Assembly: GCF_024749165.1 (NCBI RefSeq)
Contig: NZ_CP087190.1
Span: forward strand, 4,747,501-4,811,500
DNA: 64,000 nucleotides
Reading direction: 5' to 3'
Source: Pseudomonas sp. B21-023
Lineage (GTDB): Bacteria > Pseudomonadota > Gammaproteobacteria > Pseudomonadales > Pseudomonadaceae
This document shows, one piece after another, positions 1 to 8,780 of this stretch (position 1 is the first letter of the stretch; the number at the start of each line of letters is the position of its first letter). Made by a program: the position numbers and the translations under genes. The notes under the pieces are model-generated. The model saw only the letters and a list, made by a program, of their open reading frames with translations, searched no databases and was not told the DNA's origin.

Positions 1-715
1 CATGATCACCCGTGACGATGTCATTCTTGCCCTGTCCAACTCCGGCAGCACCGCCGAGATCATCACCCTGCTGCCCTTGATCAAGCGCCTGGGCATCCAG
101 ATGATCAGCCTCACCGGCAAACCGGACTCGCCCCTGGCCCAGGCCGCCGAGGTCAACCTCGACGCCAGCGTCGCCCAGGAAGCCTGCCCGCTCAACCTTG
201 CGCCGACCTCCTCCACCACCGCGGCGCTGGCGCTGGGCGACGCCCTGGCCATCGCCCTGCTGGAGGCTCGCGGCTTCACCGCCGAAGACTTTGCCTTCTC
301 CCACCCGGGCGGCGCGCTGGGCCGTCGCCTGCTGCTGAAGGTCGAGAACGTCATGCATGCCGGCGAAGAGCTGCCCGTGGTAAAGAGCGGCACCCTGCTC
401 AAGGACGCGCTGCTTGAAATGTCTCGCAAAGGTTTGGGCATGACCGTGGTGCTGGGTAACGACGGCAAGCTGGCCGGCGTCTTCACCGACGGTGACCTGC
501 GCCGCAGCCTGGACCGCAACATCGACGTGCACAAGACGCTCATCGACGAAGTCATGACCGTGCACGGCAAGACCGCCCGCGCCGAGATGCTCGCCGCCGA
601 GGCACTGAAGATCATGGAAGACCACAAGATCAGCGCGCTGGTGGTTGTCGATCAGGACGACCGCCCGACCGGCGCCCTGAACATGCACGACCTGCTGCGC
701 GCCGGAGTAATGTAA
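1..715 (+). CDS. kdsD: D-arabinose 5-phosphate isomerase KdsD (3' part, start outside window)
   Basis: Converts D-ribulose 5-phosphate to D-arabinose 5-phosphate, the first step of Kdo synthesis for LPS. The gene is cut by the window edge: the reading frame is open from base 2, and the first visible residues (MITRDDVILALSNSGS) belong to the middle of the SIS sugar-isomerase domain. Roughly 85-90 N-terminal residues are missing compared with the usual length of about 325. The visible part holds the end of the SIS domain with the GGALGRRLL segment, followed by two CBS domains (about residues 115-237 of the fragment). The stop codon directly abuts the kdsC start (TAAATG). The kdsD-kdsC-lptC-lptA-lptB order is the standard gammaproteobacterial arrangement. 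Confidence 0.95.
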   Translation, partial: MITRDDVILALSNSGSTAEIITLLPLIKRLGIQMISLTGKPDSPLAQAAEVNLDASVAQEACPLNLAPTSSTTAALALGDALAIALLEARGFTAEDFAFSHPGGALGRRLLLKVENVMHAGEELPVVKSGTLLKDALLEMSRKGLGMTVVLGNDGKLAGVFTDGDLRRSLDRNIDVHKTLIDEVMTVHGKTARAEMLAAEALKIMEDHKISALVVVDQDDRPTGALNMHDLLRAGVM

Positions 716-1240
716 ATGACCCAGGACCTGATGCAACGCGCCAAGGCCATCAAGCTGGCGGTGTTCGACGTCGACGGCGTGCTCACCGATGGCCGCCTGT
801 ACTTCCTCGAAGACGGCAGCGAGTTCAAGACGTTCAACACCCTCGACGGCCACGGCATCAAGATGCTCATGGCCTCGGGCGTGACCACCGCGATCATCAG
901 CGGTCGCAAGACCCCCGTGGTCGAGCGCCGGGCGAAAAATCTCGGCATCCCGCACCTGTTCCAGGGGCGCGAGGACAAACTGGTGGTGCTGGACGGCCTG
1001 CTCGCCGAACTCAATCTAAGCTATGAGCAGGTCGCCTACCTCGGCGACGACCTGCCCGACCTGCCAGTGATCCGCCGCGTCGGGCTGGGCATGGCGGTGC
1101 AGAATGCCGCGGCCTTCGTTCGCCAGCACGCCCACGGGGTTACCCAGGCCCGCGGCGGCGAAGGCGCCGCCCGCGAGTTCTGTGAACTGATCATGCAGGC
1201 CCAGGGCACCCTGGACGCTGCCAACGCCCATTACCTGTAA
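716..1240 (+). CDS. kdsC: 3-deoxy-D-manno-octulosonate 8-phosphate phosphatase KdsC
   Basis: HAD-superfamily phosphatase of 174 residues that dephosphorylates Kdo 8-phosphate to free Kdo. The nucleophile motif VFDVDGVLTDG is at residues 16-26 (D18 and D20 catalytic), and YLGDDLPDLPV supplies the C-terminal Mg-binding aspartates. There is no cap insertion, as expected for this small tetrameric C0 HAD. The ATG follows the kdsD stop with no gap, so the two are almost certainly co-translated. Length and context match the family; the assignment is secure. Confidence 0.96.
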   Translation: MTQDLMQRAKAIKLAVFDVDGVLTDGRLYFLEDGSEFKTFNTLDGHGIKMLMASGVTTAIISGRKTPVVERRAKNLGIPHLFQGREDKLVVLDGLLAELNLSYEQVAYLGDDLPDLPVIRRVGLGMAVQNAAAFVRQHAHGVTQARGGEGAAREFCELIMQAQGTLDAANAHYL

Positions 1241-1248
1241 GGCTGCCC

Positions 1249-1821
1249 ATGCTCAGCAAGAAGATCAGAAATGTCGCGCTGCTAGGCGGGATCGCCGCCG
1301 TGCTGGTTGCTGTAGGCTACTGGAACATCAGCCCGGAGAGTTTCCTCGAACAGCCCCAGGCCCAGGTCGACCAGAGCGCTGTCGACTACTACGCGATCAA
1401 CGCCCACAGCTTGCAGTTCCTGCCCGACGGCAAGCTGCAGTACGAAATGACCGCCGCCAAGGTCGAGCACCTCAAGGCCAGCGAGGTTACCCTGGTGACC
1501 ACCCCCGACCTGCACATGTACCGTGGTACCGAATACCCGTGGCATGTGCAGAGCAAGCGCGCCGAGGTCAACCCGGACGGCACCGAGGTGGAGTTGATCG
1601 ACGAGGTGCGCGTGGCGCGCACCGACGAGAAGCAACGCGAAACCATCATCACCAGCACACGCATGACCGTGTTCCCGCAGAAGCAATATGCGCAGACCGA
1701 GCAAGCCGTTAGAATCGACGGCGCCGGTGGCACGACTACGGGCAAAGGAATGAAAGCGTATTTGAAAGAAGGCAGGATGGACCTGCTCTCTAACGTAAGA
1801 GGACAGTATGAGGCTCGTTAA
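1249..1821 (+). CDS. lptC: LPS export ABC transporter periplasmic/membrane protein LptC
   Basis: Bitopic inner-membrane protein (190 residues) of the LptB2FGC complex that passes LPS to LptA. One N-terminal transmembrane helix is visible (about residues 8-25, NVALLGGIAAVLVAVGYW), followed by a periplasmic beta-jellyroll domain. It begins 8 bases after kdsC, and its 3' end overlaps the lptA start by 14 bases, which suggests translational coupling. Family membership rests on position, topology and the Lpt-type beta-strand-rich domain (for example the LTTPDLHMYRG-like segment); this is standard for the locus. Confidence 0.93.
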   Translation: MLSKKIRNVALLGGIAAVLVAVGYWNISPESFLEQPQAQVDQSAVDYYAINAHSLQFLPDGKLQYEMTAAKVEHLKASEVTLVTTPDLHMYRGTEYPWHVQSKRAEVNPDGTEVELIDEVRVARTDEKQRETIITSTRMTVFPQKQYAQTEQAVRIDGAGGTTTGKGMKAYLKEGRMDLLSNVRGQYEAR

Positions 1822-2332
1822 AACCATCCCCCTTCTGCTCAGCCTGGGCGTAGCACTGGGAAGCGCGAGCGCCTTCGCCCTGCCGAACGACCGTGACCAG
1901 CCGATCCGCATCCAGGCGGACAACGCCCACCTGGACGACAAACAGGGCGTGGCCACCTACACGGGCGACGTGATCATCACCCAGGGCTCAATGATGATCA
2001 AAGGCAACACCGTGACCATGACCCGCGCCGCCAACGGCGATATCGATGTGGTCACCTCGGTGGGCAACCTGGCCTACTTCGAGCAGCAGCAGAGCGCCGC
2101 CAAGCCCGACAAGATGAAAGGCTGGGCCGTGACCATCCAGTACCAGGCGCAGAAAGACGTGGTGATCCTCACCGACCGCGCCAAGGTCGAGAACGAAGGC
2201 AACACCACCGAAGGCGAGAAGATCGTCTACAACACCAAGACCCAGGTGGCTACCGCCGGGCGCGGTGGCAACGTGACTGCACCGCGTCAGCGTATCGACA
2301 TGGTCATTCAACCGAAGAAAAAGGCCGAGTAA
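1808..2332 (+). CDS. lptA: Lipopolysaccharide transport periplasmic protein LptA
   Basis: Periplasmic bridge protein (174 residues) that polymerises between LptC and LptD and carries LPS across the periplasm. A cleavable signal peptide is visible (MRLVKTIPLLLSLGVALG, cleavage probably after SAFA near residue 24). The OstA/LptA jellyroll follows (DQPIRIQADNAHLDDKQGVA, then GDVIITQGSMMIKGNTVTM). The start lies inside the end of lptC and the stop immediately precedes lptB (TAAATG). The tail is basic (PKKKAE). The assignment is secure from sequence and position. Confidence 0.95.
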   Translation: MRLVKTIPLLLSLGVALGSASAFALPNDRDQPIRIQADNAHLDDKQGVATYTGDVIITQGSMMIKGNTVTMTRAANGDIDVVTSVGNLAYFEQQQSAAKPDKMKGWAVTIQYQAQKDVVILTDRAKVENEGNTTEGEKIVYNTKTQVATAGRGGNVTAPRQRIDMVIQPKKKAE

Positions 2333-3058
<726 letters not shown>

Positions 3059-3232
3059 CCACAGGCCTGCCCGGAGCACTGGCGAATGCGCCTGATCGGG
3101 GCTTAAGTTGTTACAGTGCTCTAGGCAAACGCTGCAATTTCAGGCATATAACTTGCTTAAAGTCGGCGCCCAAGCGCCCTACGTGTAGTGGATGGCGCAT
3201 GCGCGCCGGCAACAAGGTATTAAGCCCCAGCC

Positions 3233-4729
3233 ATGAAACCATCGCTCGTCCTAAAAATGGGCCAGCAACTGACGATGACACCTCAGTTGCAACAGGCCAT
3301 CCGCCTGCTTCAGCTCTCCACCCTGGACCTCCAGCAGGAAATCCAGGAAGCGCTGGAGTCCAACCCGATGCTCGAACGTCAGGAAGACGGCGAGGACTTC
3401 GACAACAGCGACCCCATGGCGGACAACGCCGAGAACAAGCCGACCGCCGAAGCCCAGGACAACAGTTTCCAGGAAACCTCCAGCAGTACCACGGAAAACC
3501 TGGAGGACGGCGAATGGGCCGAGCGGATCCCCAACGAATTGCCGGTCGACACTGCCTGGGAAGACATCTACCAGACCAGCGCCAGCAGCCTGCCGAGCAA
3601 CGATGACGACGAATGGGACTTCACCACCCGTACGTCGGTGGGCGAGAGCCTGCAAAGCCACCTGCTTTGGCAGCTCAACCTGGCGCCGATGTCCGACACC
3701 GACCGGCTGATCGCCGTCACCCTGATCGACAGCATCAACGCCCAGGGCTACCTGGAAGACACCCTCGAAGAAATCTGCGCTGGTTTCGACCCGGAGCTGG
3801 ACATCGAGCTGGACGAGGTCGAGGCGGTGCTGCACCGCATCCAGCAGTTCGAGCCGGCCGGCATTGGCGCCCGCACCCTCGGCGAATGCCTGCTGCTGCA
3901 ACTGCGCCAGCTGCCGGCCTCGACACCCTGGATGAGCGAGGCACAGCGCCTGGTCACCGACTTCATCGACCTGCTCGGCAGCCGCGACTACAGCCAGCTG
4001 ATGCGCCGGATGAAGCTCAAGGAAGACGAACTGCGCCAGATCATCGAACTGGTACAGAGCCTCAACCCGCGCCCGGGCTCGCAGATCGAGTCCAGTGAAC
4101 CCGAATACGTCGTGCCCGACGTCATCGTGCGCAAGGACAGCGAGCGCTGGCTGGTCGAGCTCAACCAGGAGGCGGTGCCGAAGCTGCGCGTCAATCCGCA
4201 ATACGCCGGCTTCGTCCGGCGCGCCGACACCAGCGCCGACAACACCTTCATGCGCAATCAGCTGCAGGAAGCGCGCTGGTTCATCAAGAGCCTGCAGAGC
4301 CGCAACGAGACGCTGATGAAAGTGGCGACGCAGATTGTCGAGCACCAGCGTGGCTTCCTCGACCATGGCGACGAGGCCATGAAGCCGCTGGTCCTGCATG
4401 ACATCGCCGAGGCGGTGGGCATGCACGAATCGACGATTTCCCGGGTGACCACGCAGAAATACATGCACACCCCGCGCGGCATCTACGAACTGAAATACTT
4501 TTTCTCGAGCCACGTGAGCACCGCCGAAGGCGGCGAATGCTCGTCCACGGCAATCCGCGCGATCATCAAGAAACTGGTGGCTGCGGAAAATCAGAAAAAG
4601 CCATTGAGTGACAGCAAGATCGCTGGTTTACTGGAGGCACAAGGCATCCAGGTAGCCCGTCGCACCGTCGCCAAGTATCGCGAGTCGTTGGGGATCGCCC
4701 CTTCGAGCGAGCGCAAGCGGCTGATGTAG
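3233..4729 (+). CDS. rpoN: RNA polymerase sigma-54 factor RpoN
   Basis: Sigma-54 (498 residues), which recognises -24/-12 promoters and needs AAA+ activators; it controls nitrogen, motility and carbon-use genes. The N-terminal glutamine- and leucine-rich region I (MKPSLVLKMGQQLTMTPQLQ) is followed by an acidic region II rich in D, E and S. The core-binding domain and helix-turn-helix (HDIAEAVGMHESTISRVTTQ) come next, and the diagnostic RpoN box ARRTVAKYRESLGI lies near the C-terminus. The upstream 174 bases contain a TATAAC hexamer at 3147-3152 but no convincing -35 partner, so I do not call a promoter. hpf, ptsN, rapZ and ptsO follow, the classic rpoN cluster. Confidence 0.98.
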   Translation: MKPSLVLKMGQQLTMTPQLQQAIRLLQLSTLDLQQEIQEALESNPMLERQEDGEDFDNSDPMADNAENKPTAEAQDNSFQETSSSTTENLEDGEWAERIPNELPVDTAWEDIYQTSASSLPSNDDDEWDFTTRTSVGESLQSHLLWQLNLAPMSDTDRLIAVTLIDSINAQGYLEDTLEEICAGFDPELDIELDEVEAVLHRIQQFEPAGIGARTLGECLLLQLRQLPASTPWMSEAQRLVTDFIDLLGSRDYSQLMRRMKLKEDELRQIIELVQSLNPRPGSQIESSEPEYVVPDVIVRKDSERWLVELNQEAVPKLRVNPQYAGFVRRADTSADNTFMRNQLQEARWFIKSLQSRNETLMKVATQIVEHQRGFLDHGDEAMKPLVLHDIAEAVGMHESTISRVTTQKYMHTPRGIYELKYFFSSHVSTAEGGECSSTAIRAIIKKLVAAENQKKPLSDSKIAGLLEAQGIQVARRTVAKYRESLGIAPSSERKRLM

Positions 4730-4756
4730 CCCCCGGATGTGCCACAGCGTTTCAGT

Positions 4757-4780
4757 GGCAGGTGCAACACCTGCCTCTTT
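4757..4780 (+). terminator. Hairpin between rpoN and hpf (attenuator or weak terminator)
   Basis: A perfect 8-bp stem GGCAGGTG / CACCTGCC with a CAA loop (4757-4775) is followed by TCTTT. It lies 27 bases after the rpoN stop and 32 bases before the hpf start. The short, interrupted T-run suggests partial termination or mRNA processing rather than a strong stop. Seen directly; its function is inferred. Confidence 0.4.
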
Positions 4781-4807
4781 ATGCACGGGCAACAAAGGAG
4801 AAGCTGT

Positions 4808-5116
4808 ATGCAAGTCAACATCAGTGGACAGCATGTAGAAGTCACCCAACCACTGCGCGATTACGTGCTCGAGAAGCTCGCCCGGGTGGAGGGTCATTTC
4901 GACAAGATCACCAACGTGACGGTGATCATGAAAGTCGAGAAGCTTCAGCAGAAGATCGAAGCCACGCTCCAGATTCCCGGCGGTGAGGTGGTTGCAAACG
5001 CCGAACACCAAGACATGTATGCAGCGATCGATGCCCTGGCCGACAAGCTCGACCGCCAACTGAAAAAACACAAGGAAAAACAGCAAAGCCTGCTGCAAGG
5101 CGCAGCCGCCCGCTGA
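4808..5116 (+). CDS. hpf: Ribosome hibernation promoting factor HPF (short form)
   Basis: Small protein (102 residues) that binds the 30S subunit and promotes 100S ribosome dimers in stationary phase. It begins MQVNISGQHVEVTQPLRDYV and has the beta-alpha-beta-beta-beta-alpha S30AE fold signature (VNISG; the central INNVTVIMKVEKLQQKIEA-like strand region; and a basic C-terminal helix LDRQLKKHKEKQQ). The start was chosen by the strong AAAGGAG Shine-Dalgarno ending 8 bases upstream; longer in-frame extensions lack conservation. The length fits short HPF rather than the long form with a dimerisation domain. Confidence 0.94.
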   Translation: MQVNISGQHVEVTQPLRDYVLEKLARVEGHFDKITNVTVIMKVEKLQQKIEATLQIPGGEVVANAEHQDMYAAIDALADKLDRQLKKHKEKQQSLLQGAAAR

Positions 5117-5128
5117 TCCCCCTCATCC

Positions 5129-5593
5129 ATGATCCGACTTGAAACCATCCTGACCCCCGGCCGTTCCCTCGTGAACGTGCCGGGCGGCAGTAAGAAGCGC
5201 GCCCTGGAAAAGGTCGCCAACCTGATCGCCGAGCAAGTACCCGAGCTGGAGATGCAAGACGTCTTCGACAGCCTGTGGGCTCGCGAAAAACTGGGCTCCA
5301 CCGGTTTTGGCAATGGTATCGCCATACCCCATTGCCGCCTGGCAGGTTGCAGCGCGCCTGTCAGCGCCCTGCTGCATCTGGACGCCCCCATTGATTACGA
5401 TGCCATCGATGGCGCCCCGGTCGACCTGCTGTTTGTCCTGCTGGTCCCGGAAGCCGCCACCGACGCGCACCTTGAACTGCTGCGCCAGATCGCCAGCATG
5501 CTTGATCGCAAGGAGGTCCGCGATAGCCTGCGTGCCGCCGATAGCAGCGAGACCCTCTACCAGGTCGTCCTGGACGTACAAAACGAGCACTGA
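5129..5593 (+). CDS. ptsN: Nitrogen PTS enzyme IIA, PtsN (EIIA-Ntr)
   Basis: Regulatory phosphocarrier (154 residues) of the nitrogen phosphotransferase system PtsP-PtsO-PtsN, which links metabolic state to potassium, carbon and nitrogen responses. The phosphorylation site is H68 in GNGIAIPHCRL, matching the numbering known for P. putida PtsN. The PTS EIIA type-2 fold covers the whole chain. It is 12 bases after hpf and 2 bases before rapZ. It has no membrane domain, as expected for a regulator rather than a sugar transporter. Confidence 0.97.
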   Translation: MIRLETILTPGRSLVNVPGGSKKRALEKVANLIAEQVPELEMQDVFDSLWAREKLGSTGFGNGIAIPHCRLAGCSAPVSALLHLDAPIDYDAIDGAPVDLLFVLLVPEAATDAHLELLRQIASMLDRKEVRDSLRAADSSETLYQVVLDVQNEH

Positions 5594-5595
5594 AC

Positions 5596-6450
5596 ATGCG
5601 CCTGATCATCGTCAGCGGTCGCTCCGGCTCCGGTAAGAGCACCGCCCTCGACGTGCTGGAAGACAACGGCTATTACTGCATCGACAACCTGCCCGCCGGG
5701 CTGTTGCCGCAGCTGGCTGAAAACGCCTTGATCAACACAGAGCTGTTGCAACCCAAGGTTGCGGTCTCGATCGATGCACGCAACCTGCCCAGCCATCTGT
5801 CACGCTTCCCTCAGTTGCTGGAAGAGGCACGCTCCCGGCATATTCAGTGCGACGTGCTGTATCTGGATGCCGACGAAGACACACTGCTCAAGCGTTTTTC
5901 GGAAACCCGCCGCCGCCATCCACTGACCAACGACAGCCGTTCGCTGGCTGAGGCAATCCGGGTGGAGAGCGAGCTGCTTGGGCCGATCGCCGACCTTGCC
6001 GACCTGAAGATCGATACCACCAACCTGAACCTGTACCAGTTGCGTGACTCGATCAAGCTGCGCCTGCTCAACCAGCCCGAGCCCGGCACTGCGTTTCTCG
6101 TCGAGTCATTCGGTTTCAAGCGTGGCATGCCGGTGGATGCCGACCTGGTGTTCGACGTGCGCTGCCTGCCCAACCCGTACTGGAAGCCGGAACTTCGCGA
6201 ACATTCCGGCCTCGAACAGCCGGTGATCGACTACCTGGCCGCGCAGCCGGACGTCGAGGAGATGTTCCAGGACATTTCCAGCTACCTGCTCAAATGGCTG
6301 CCGCGCTTCGCCGCCAGCAACCGCGCCTATGTCACCATCGCCATCGGCTGTACCGGCGGCCACCACCGCTCGGTATACATTACCGAACGGCTTGGCCAAC
6401 TGCTCCAGCAATCCCTGAAAAACGTCCAGGTCCGCCACCGCGACCTCTAG
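5596..6450 (+). CDS. rapZ: RNase adapter protein RapZ
   Basis: Nucleotide-binding protein (284 residues). In enterics it presents the sRNA GlmZ to RNase E and so tunes glucosamine 6-phosphate synthase, coupling to envelope precursor supply. Walker A GRSGSGKS is at residues 8-15. The C-terminal domain carries the conserved CTGGHHRSVYI motif near residue 255. The gene is the usual partner of ptsN and ptsO. Whether a GlmZ-like RNA exists in Pseudomonas is not addressed by this sequence, so the molecular target here is uncertain although the family is not. Confidence 0.95.
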   Translation: MRLIIVSGRSGSGKSTALDVLEDNGYYCIDNLPAGLLPQLAENALINTELLQPKVAVSIDARNLPSHLSRFPQLLEEARSRHIQCDVLYLDADEDTLLKRFSETRRRHPLTNDSRSLAEAIRVESELLGPIADLADLKIDTTNLNLYQLRDSIKLRLLNQPEPGTAFLVESFGFKRGMPVDADLVFDVRCLPNPYWKPELREHSGLEQPVIDYLAAQPDVEEMFQDISSYLLKWLPRFAASNRAYVTIAIGCTGGHHRSVYITERLGQLLQQSLKNVQVRHRDL

Positions 6451-6469
6451 CCACAGGATCCGCCCCACG

Positions 6470-6742
6470 ATGCCCGCCCGCGAAATCACCATCATCAACA
6501 AGCTGGGCCTGCATGCGCGGGCGGCCGCCAAGTTCGTCGGCGTCGCCGGGCGTTTCCCCTGCCAGGTACGGGTCGGGCGCGCGCCGGACAAGCTGGTGGA
6601 CGGCAAGAGCATCATGGCGGTAATGATGCTCGCCGCCGGCAAGGGCACTCAGGTGCACCTGCTCACCGAGGGCGAGCAGGACAGCGACGCCATGGAGGCG
6701 TTGGTCGCTCTGATCGAGAACTTCTTCGACGAAGGCGAATGA
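6470..6742 (+). CDS. ptsO: Nitrogen PTS phosphocarrier protein NPr (PtsO)
   Basis: HPr-like protein (90 residues) that transfers phosphate from PtsP to PtsN. The active-site histidine is H15 in KLGLHARAA; the regulatory region around residue 47 (KSIMAVMML) matches the HPr fold. It is the last gene of the cluster and is convergent with the ZIP transporter gene, whose stop is 33 bases away. No obvious rho-independent terminator is visible in that short gap. Confidence 0.96.
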   Translation: MPAREITIINKLGLHARAAAKFVGVAGRFPCQVRVGRAPDKLVDGKSIMAVMMLAAGKGTQVHLLTEGEQDSDAMEALVALIENFFDEGE

Positions 6743-6775
6743 GCCAGGCGGCACGCCAAACAGATAATTGGGGCG

Positions 6776-7684
6776 TCAGGACATCGCCGTATCCATCACC
6801 ATCATCAGACAGAACCCGACACACAACCCCAGGCTCGCCAGGCGGTGATGCCCGTTGCTGCGTGACTCCGGAATGATCTCCTGGGTCACCACCAGCAGCA
6901 TCGCCCCCGCCGCGCAGGCCAGGCCCAACGGCAGCAACAGTTCGGCAATGTTCACCAGCCAGGCACAGATCACCGCGGCCAGCGGCTCGACCAGCCCCGA
7001 TGCCGCACCGACCAGGAACGCCTTGAAGCGCGGCATGCCCGCCCCTGCCAGCACCAGCGCAATCACCAGGCCCTCCGGCACATCCTGCAACGCGATGCCC
7101 ATGGCCAGGCTATCGGCATCAGGCATCCCGCCACCGGCGGAAACCCCGATCGCCATGCCTTCGGGGATGTTGTGGGCAATGATGGCGATGACGAACAGCC
7201 AGATCCGCGCGGCGATAACCGGTTGCCGCTCACTGCCGACCAGGGCCTCCGGTGAAGCGCCGGAGACCTTGAGGTCGACCAGAAACAGGCACAACGCGCC
7301 GAACAACAGGCCGCTGCTGATCACACCACCGGCGCCCCATGGGCTGAAGCCGATGGCCTGGGCCGCATCCAGCCCGGGAATGATCAGCGAGAACGCGGTG
7401 GCCGCCAACATCACCCCAGCACCAAAGCCGAGCAAGGTGTCGGCCACGGCCACTGGCATGTTACGGATTACCAGCACCGGCACCGCGCCCAAGGCCGTCC
7501 CCAATGCGCACAGTGCTCCGCCCTCCAGGGCTCGCAACATGCGCGGTTCCAGGTCCAGCCAGGCGATGCCACGCGTCACCAGCAACGCGGTGCCGACCAG
7601 CAACAACACAGTCCCAAGCGCCAGACGGAACAGGCGCACACTGCTGACAGACATCACCTGGGAGCGCATACCGGTCACACTCAC
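6776..7684 (-). CDS. ZIP family metal transporter (GufA-like), likely Mn/Zn/Fe importer
   Basis: Polytopic inner-membrane protein (about 302 residues from the GTG, about 297 from the ATG at 7669) with eight predicted helices. The ZIP metal-site motifs are visible: HNIPEGMAIGVSAGGG in helix 4 and LQDVPEGLVIALVL in helix 5. The annotated GTG overlaps the sodA stop (GTGA), consistent with translational coupling; the ATG codons at 7669 and 7654 are alternative starts and I cannot decide between them. It is the last cistron of the iron-repressed fagA-fumC-orfX-sodA operon. Import of manganese for the Mn superoxide dismutase is a reasonable inference, but substrate cannot be read from the sequence. 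Confidence 0.9.
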   Translation of the reverse strand: MSVTGMRSQVMSVSSVRLFRLALGTVLLLVGTALLVTRGIAWLDLEPRMLRALEGGALCALGTALGAVPVLVIRNMPVAVADTLLGFGAGVMLAATAFSLIIPGLDAAQAIGFSPWGAGGVISSGLLFGALCLFLVDLKVSGASPEALVGSERQPVIAARIWLFVIAIIAHNIPEGMAIGVSAGGGMPDADSLAMGIALQDVPEGLVIALVLAGAGMPRFKAFLVGAASGLVEPLAAVICAWLVNIAELLLPLGLACAAGAMLLVVTQEIIPESRSNGHHRLASLGLCVGFCLMMVMDTAMS

Positions 7685-8292
7685 TTCAGGGCTTCAAGGT
7701 AGCGGCGTTCCACTTCGGCCCAGTCGACCACGTTGTAGAAGGCGCCAATGTACTCAGGACGGCGGTTCTGGTACTTCAGGTAATAGGCGTGCTCCCACAC
7801 ATCCAGGCCGAGGATCGGCGTGTTGCCGTGCATCAGCGGGCTGTCCTGGTTACCGCTGCTCTCCACAACCAGCGTTTTCTGCGGGGTCACGCAGAGCCAG
7901 GCCCAGCCACTGCCGAACCGGCTCAGCGCGGCCTTGGTGAAGGCCTCCTTGAACGCCTCGAAACCACCAAGTTGCTCGTCAATGGCCTGGGCTACCTGAC
8001 CCTCGGGTTGGCCACCGCCCTTGGGCGACATGACGGTCCAGAACAACGTGTGGTTGGCATGGCCACCGCCCTGGTTGACCACCGCCCCTTGCAGTTTCTC
8101 GGGCAGTTGCTTGACTGCGCCCACCAGTCGCTCCACCGGCCATTCGGCCCATTCGGTGCCCTCGATGGCGGCGTTGAGGTTGTTGATGTAGGTCTGATGG
8201 TGCTTGCTGTGGTGGATCTCCATGGTTTGGGTATCAATGTGCGGTTCCAGCGCATCGTAGGCGTAGGGCAACGCAGGCAAGGTATGTGGCAT
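7681..8292 (-). CDS. sodA: Manganese superoxide dismutase SodA
   Basis: Cytoplasmic superoxide dismutase (203 residues). Metal ligands are H27, the histidine in GGGHANHTLFW, and the Asp and His of LGLDVWEHAYY. GGGHANH and the glutamine in GNQDSPLM are the Mn-type signatures; Fe enzymes have AAQVWNHT and place the active-site glutamine elsewhere. In Pseudomonas the Mn enzyme replaces the Fe enzyme when iron is short, which fits the Fur box upstream of the operon. The ATG lies one base after the orfX stop. Confidence 0.96.
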   Translation of the reverse strand: MPHTLPALPYAYDALEPHIDTQTMEIHHSKHHQTYINNLNAAIEGTEWAEWPVERLVGAVKQLPEKLQGAVVNQGGGHANHTLFWTVMSPKGGGQPEGQVAQAIDEQLGGFEAFKEAFTKAALSRFGSGWAWLCVTPQKTLVVESSGNQDSPLMHGNTPILGLDVWEHAYYLKYQNRRPEYIGAFYNVVDWAEVERRYLEALK

Positions 8293-8293
8293 G

Positions 8294-8755
8294 TCAGTGG
8301 ATTCCGTAGGCAGGTTTGCGTTCCGTGATGTCCGCGTGCGCGACCAGCTCGCTGGCTGCGGGCGCCTGGCGGTTCAGCAGGCGCTCGGTACGCGGGTATT
8401 GGCCGTACTCGGCGATGAAGCTCAGCAGTTCGGTGTAGGTGCGCCCGCTGTGGCGCAAGGCCGCGTCGCGCAGGGCCTGGGGCAGGCGCAGCTCCTGGCT
8501 GGCCTGGAGCAGCCGCTGGTGCGCCGCGCACAGGTAGTCGGCGCTTTCGTGCGGCTGGTTCAGGCGCAGGTGCAGGTCGGCCAGGTTATGGTGGGCGATA
8601 ACCAGTGCGGCCACCGCCTCGTCGACGTCATGCCAGCGCTCGAACAGCACCTGCGCCAGGGCCAGTGCCTGCAGGTAGTGCTCCCGGGCGTCGACCAGCT
8701 CGCCCTGCTCGAACAGGCGATTTGCATCTTGGGTGGTGCGTTTCCAATGCTGCAT
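8294..8755 (-). CDS. OrfX-like TPR/helical protein of the fumC-sodA operon, function unknown
   Basis: Protein of 153 residues, probably all alpha-helical and TPR-like (DANRLFEQGELVDAREHYLQ; VALVIAHHNLADLHLRLNQP-type repeats of about 34 residues). No catalytic motif is recognisable. The start MQHWKRTTQDANRL was chosen because a strong AGGAGG lies 6 bases upstream; the frame continues further but would overlap the fumC end. It lies 25 bases after fumC and 1 base before sodA, matching the unnamed orfX of the P. aeruginosa fagA-fumC-orfX-sodA operon. A role as an assembly or interaction factor for the iron-starvation enzymes is only inference. Confidence 0.85.
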   Translation of the reverse strand: MQHWKRTTQDANRLFEQGELVDAREHYLQALALAQVLFERWHDVDEAVAALVIAHHNLADLHLRLNQPHESADYLCAAHQRLLQASQELRLPQALRDAALRHSGRTYTELLSFIAEYGQYPRTERLLNRQAPAASELVAHADITERKPAYGIH

Positions 8756-8780
8756 GACGTGCCTCCTGGGCGGCCCGGGT

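Noticed and set aside
3108..3152. rpoN promoter from TTGTTA and TATAAC
   Set aside because: The hexamers are 33 bases apart, too far for sigma-70; no other pair fits.
7681..8292. Iron superoxide dismutase SodB
   Set aside because: GGGHANH and GNQDSPLM signatures, plus location in the fagA-fumC operon, indicate the manganese enzyme.
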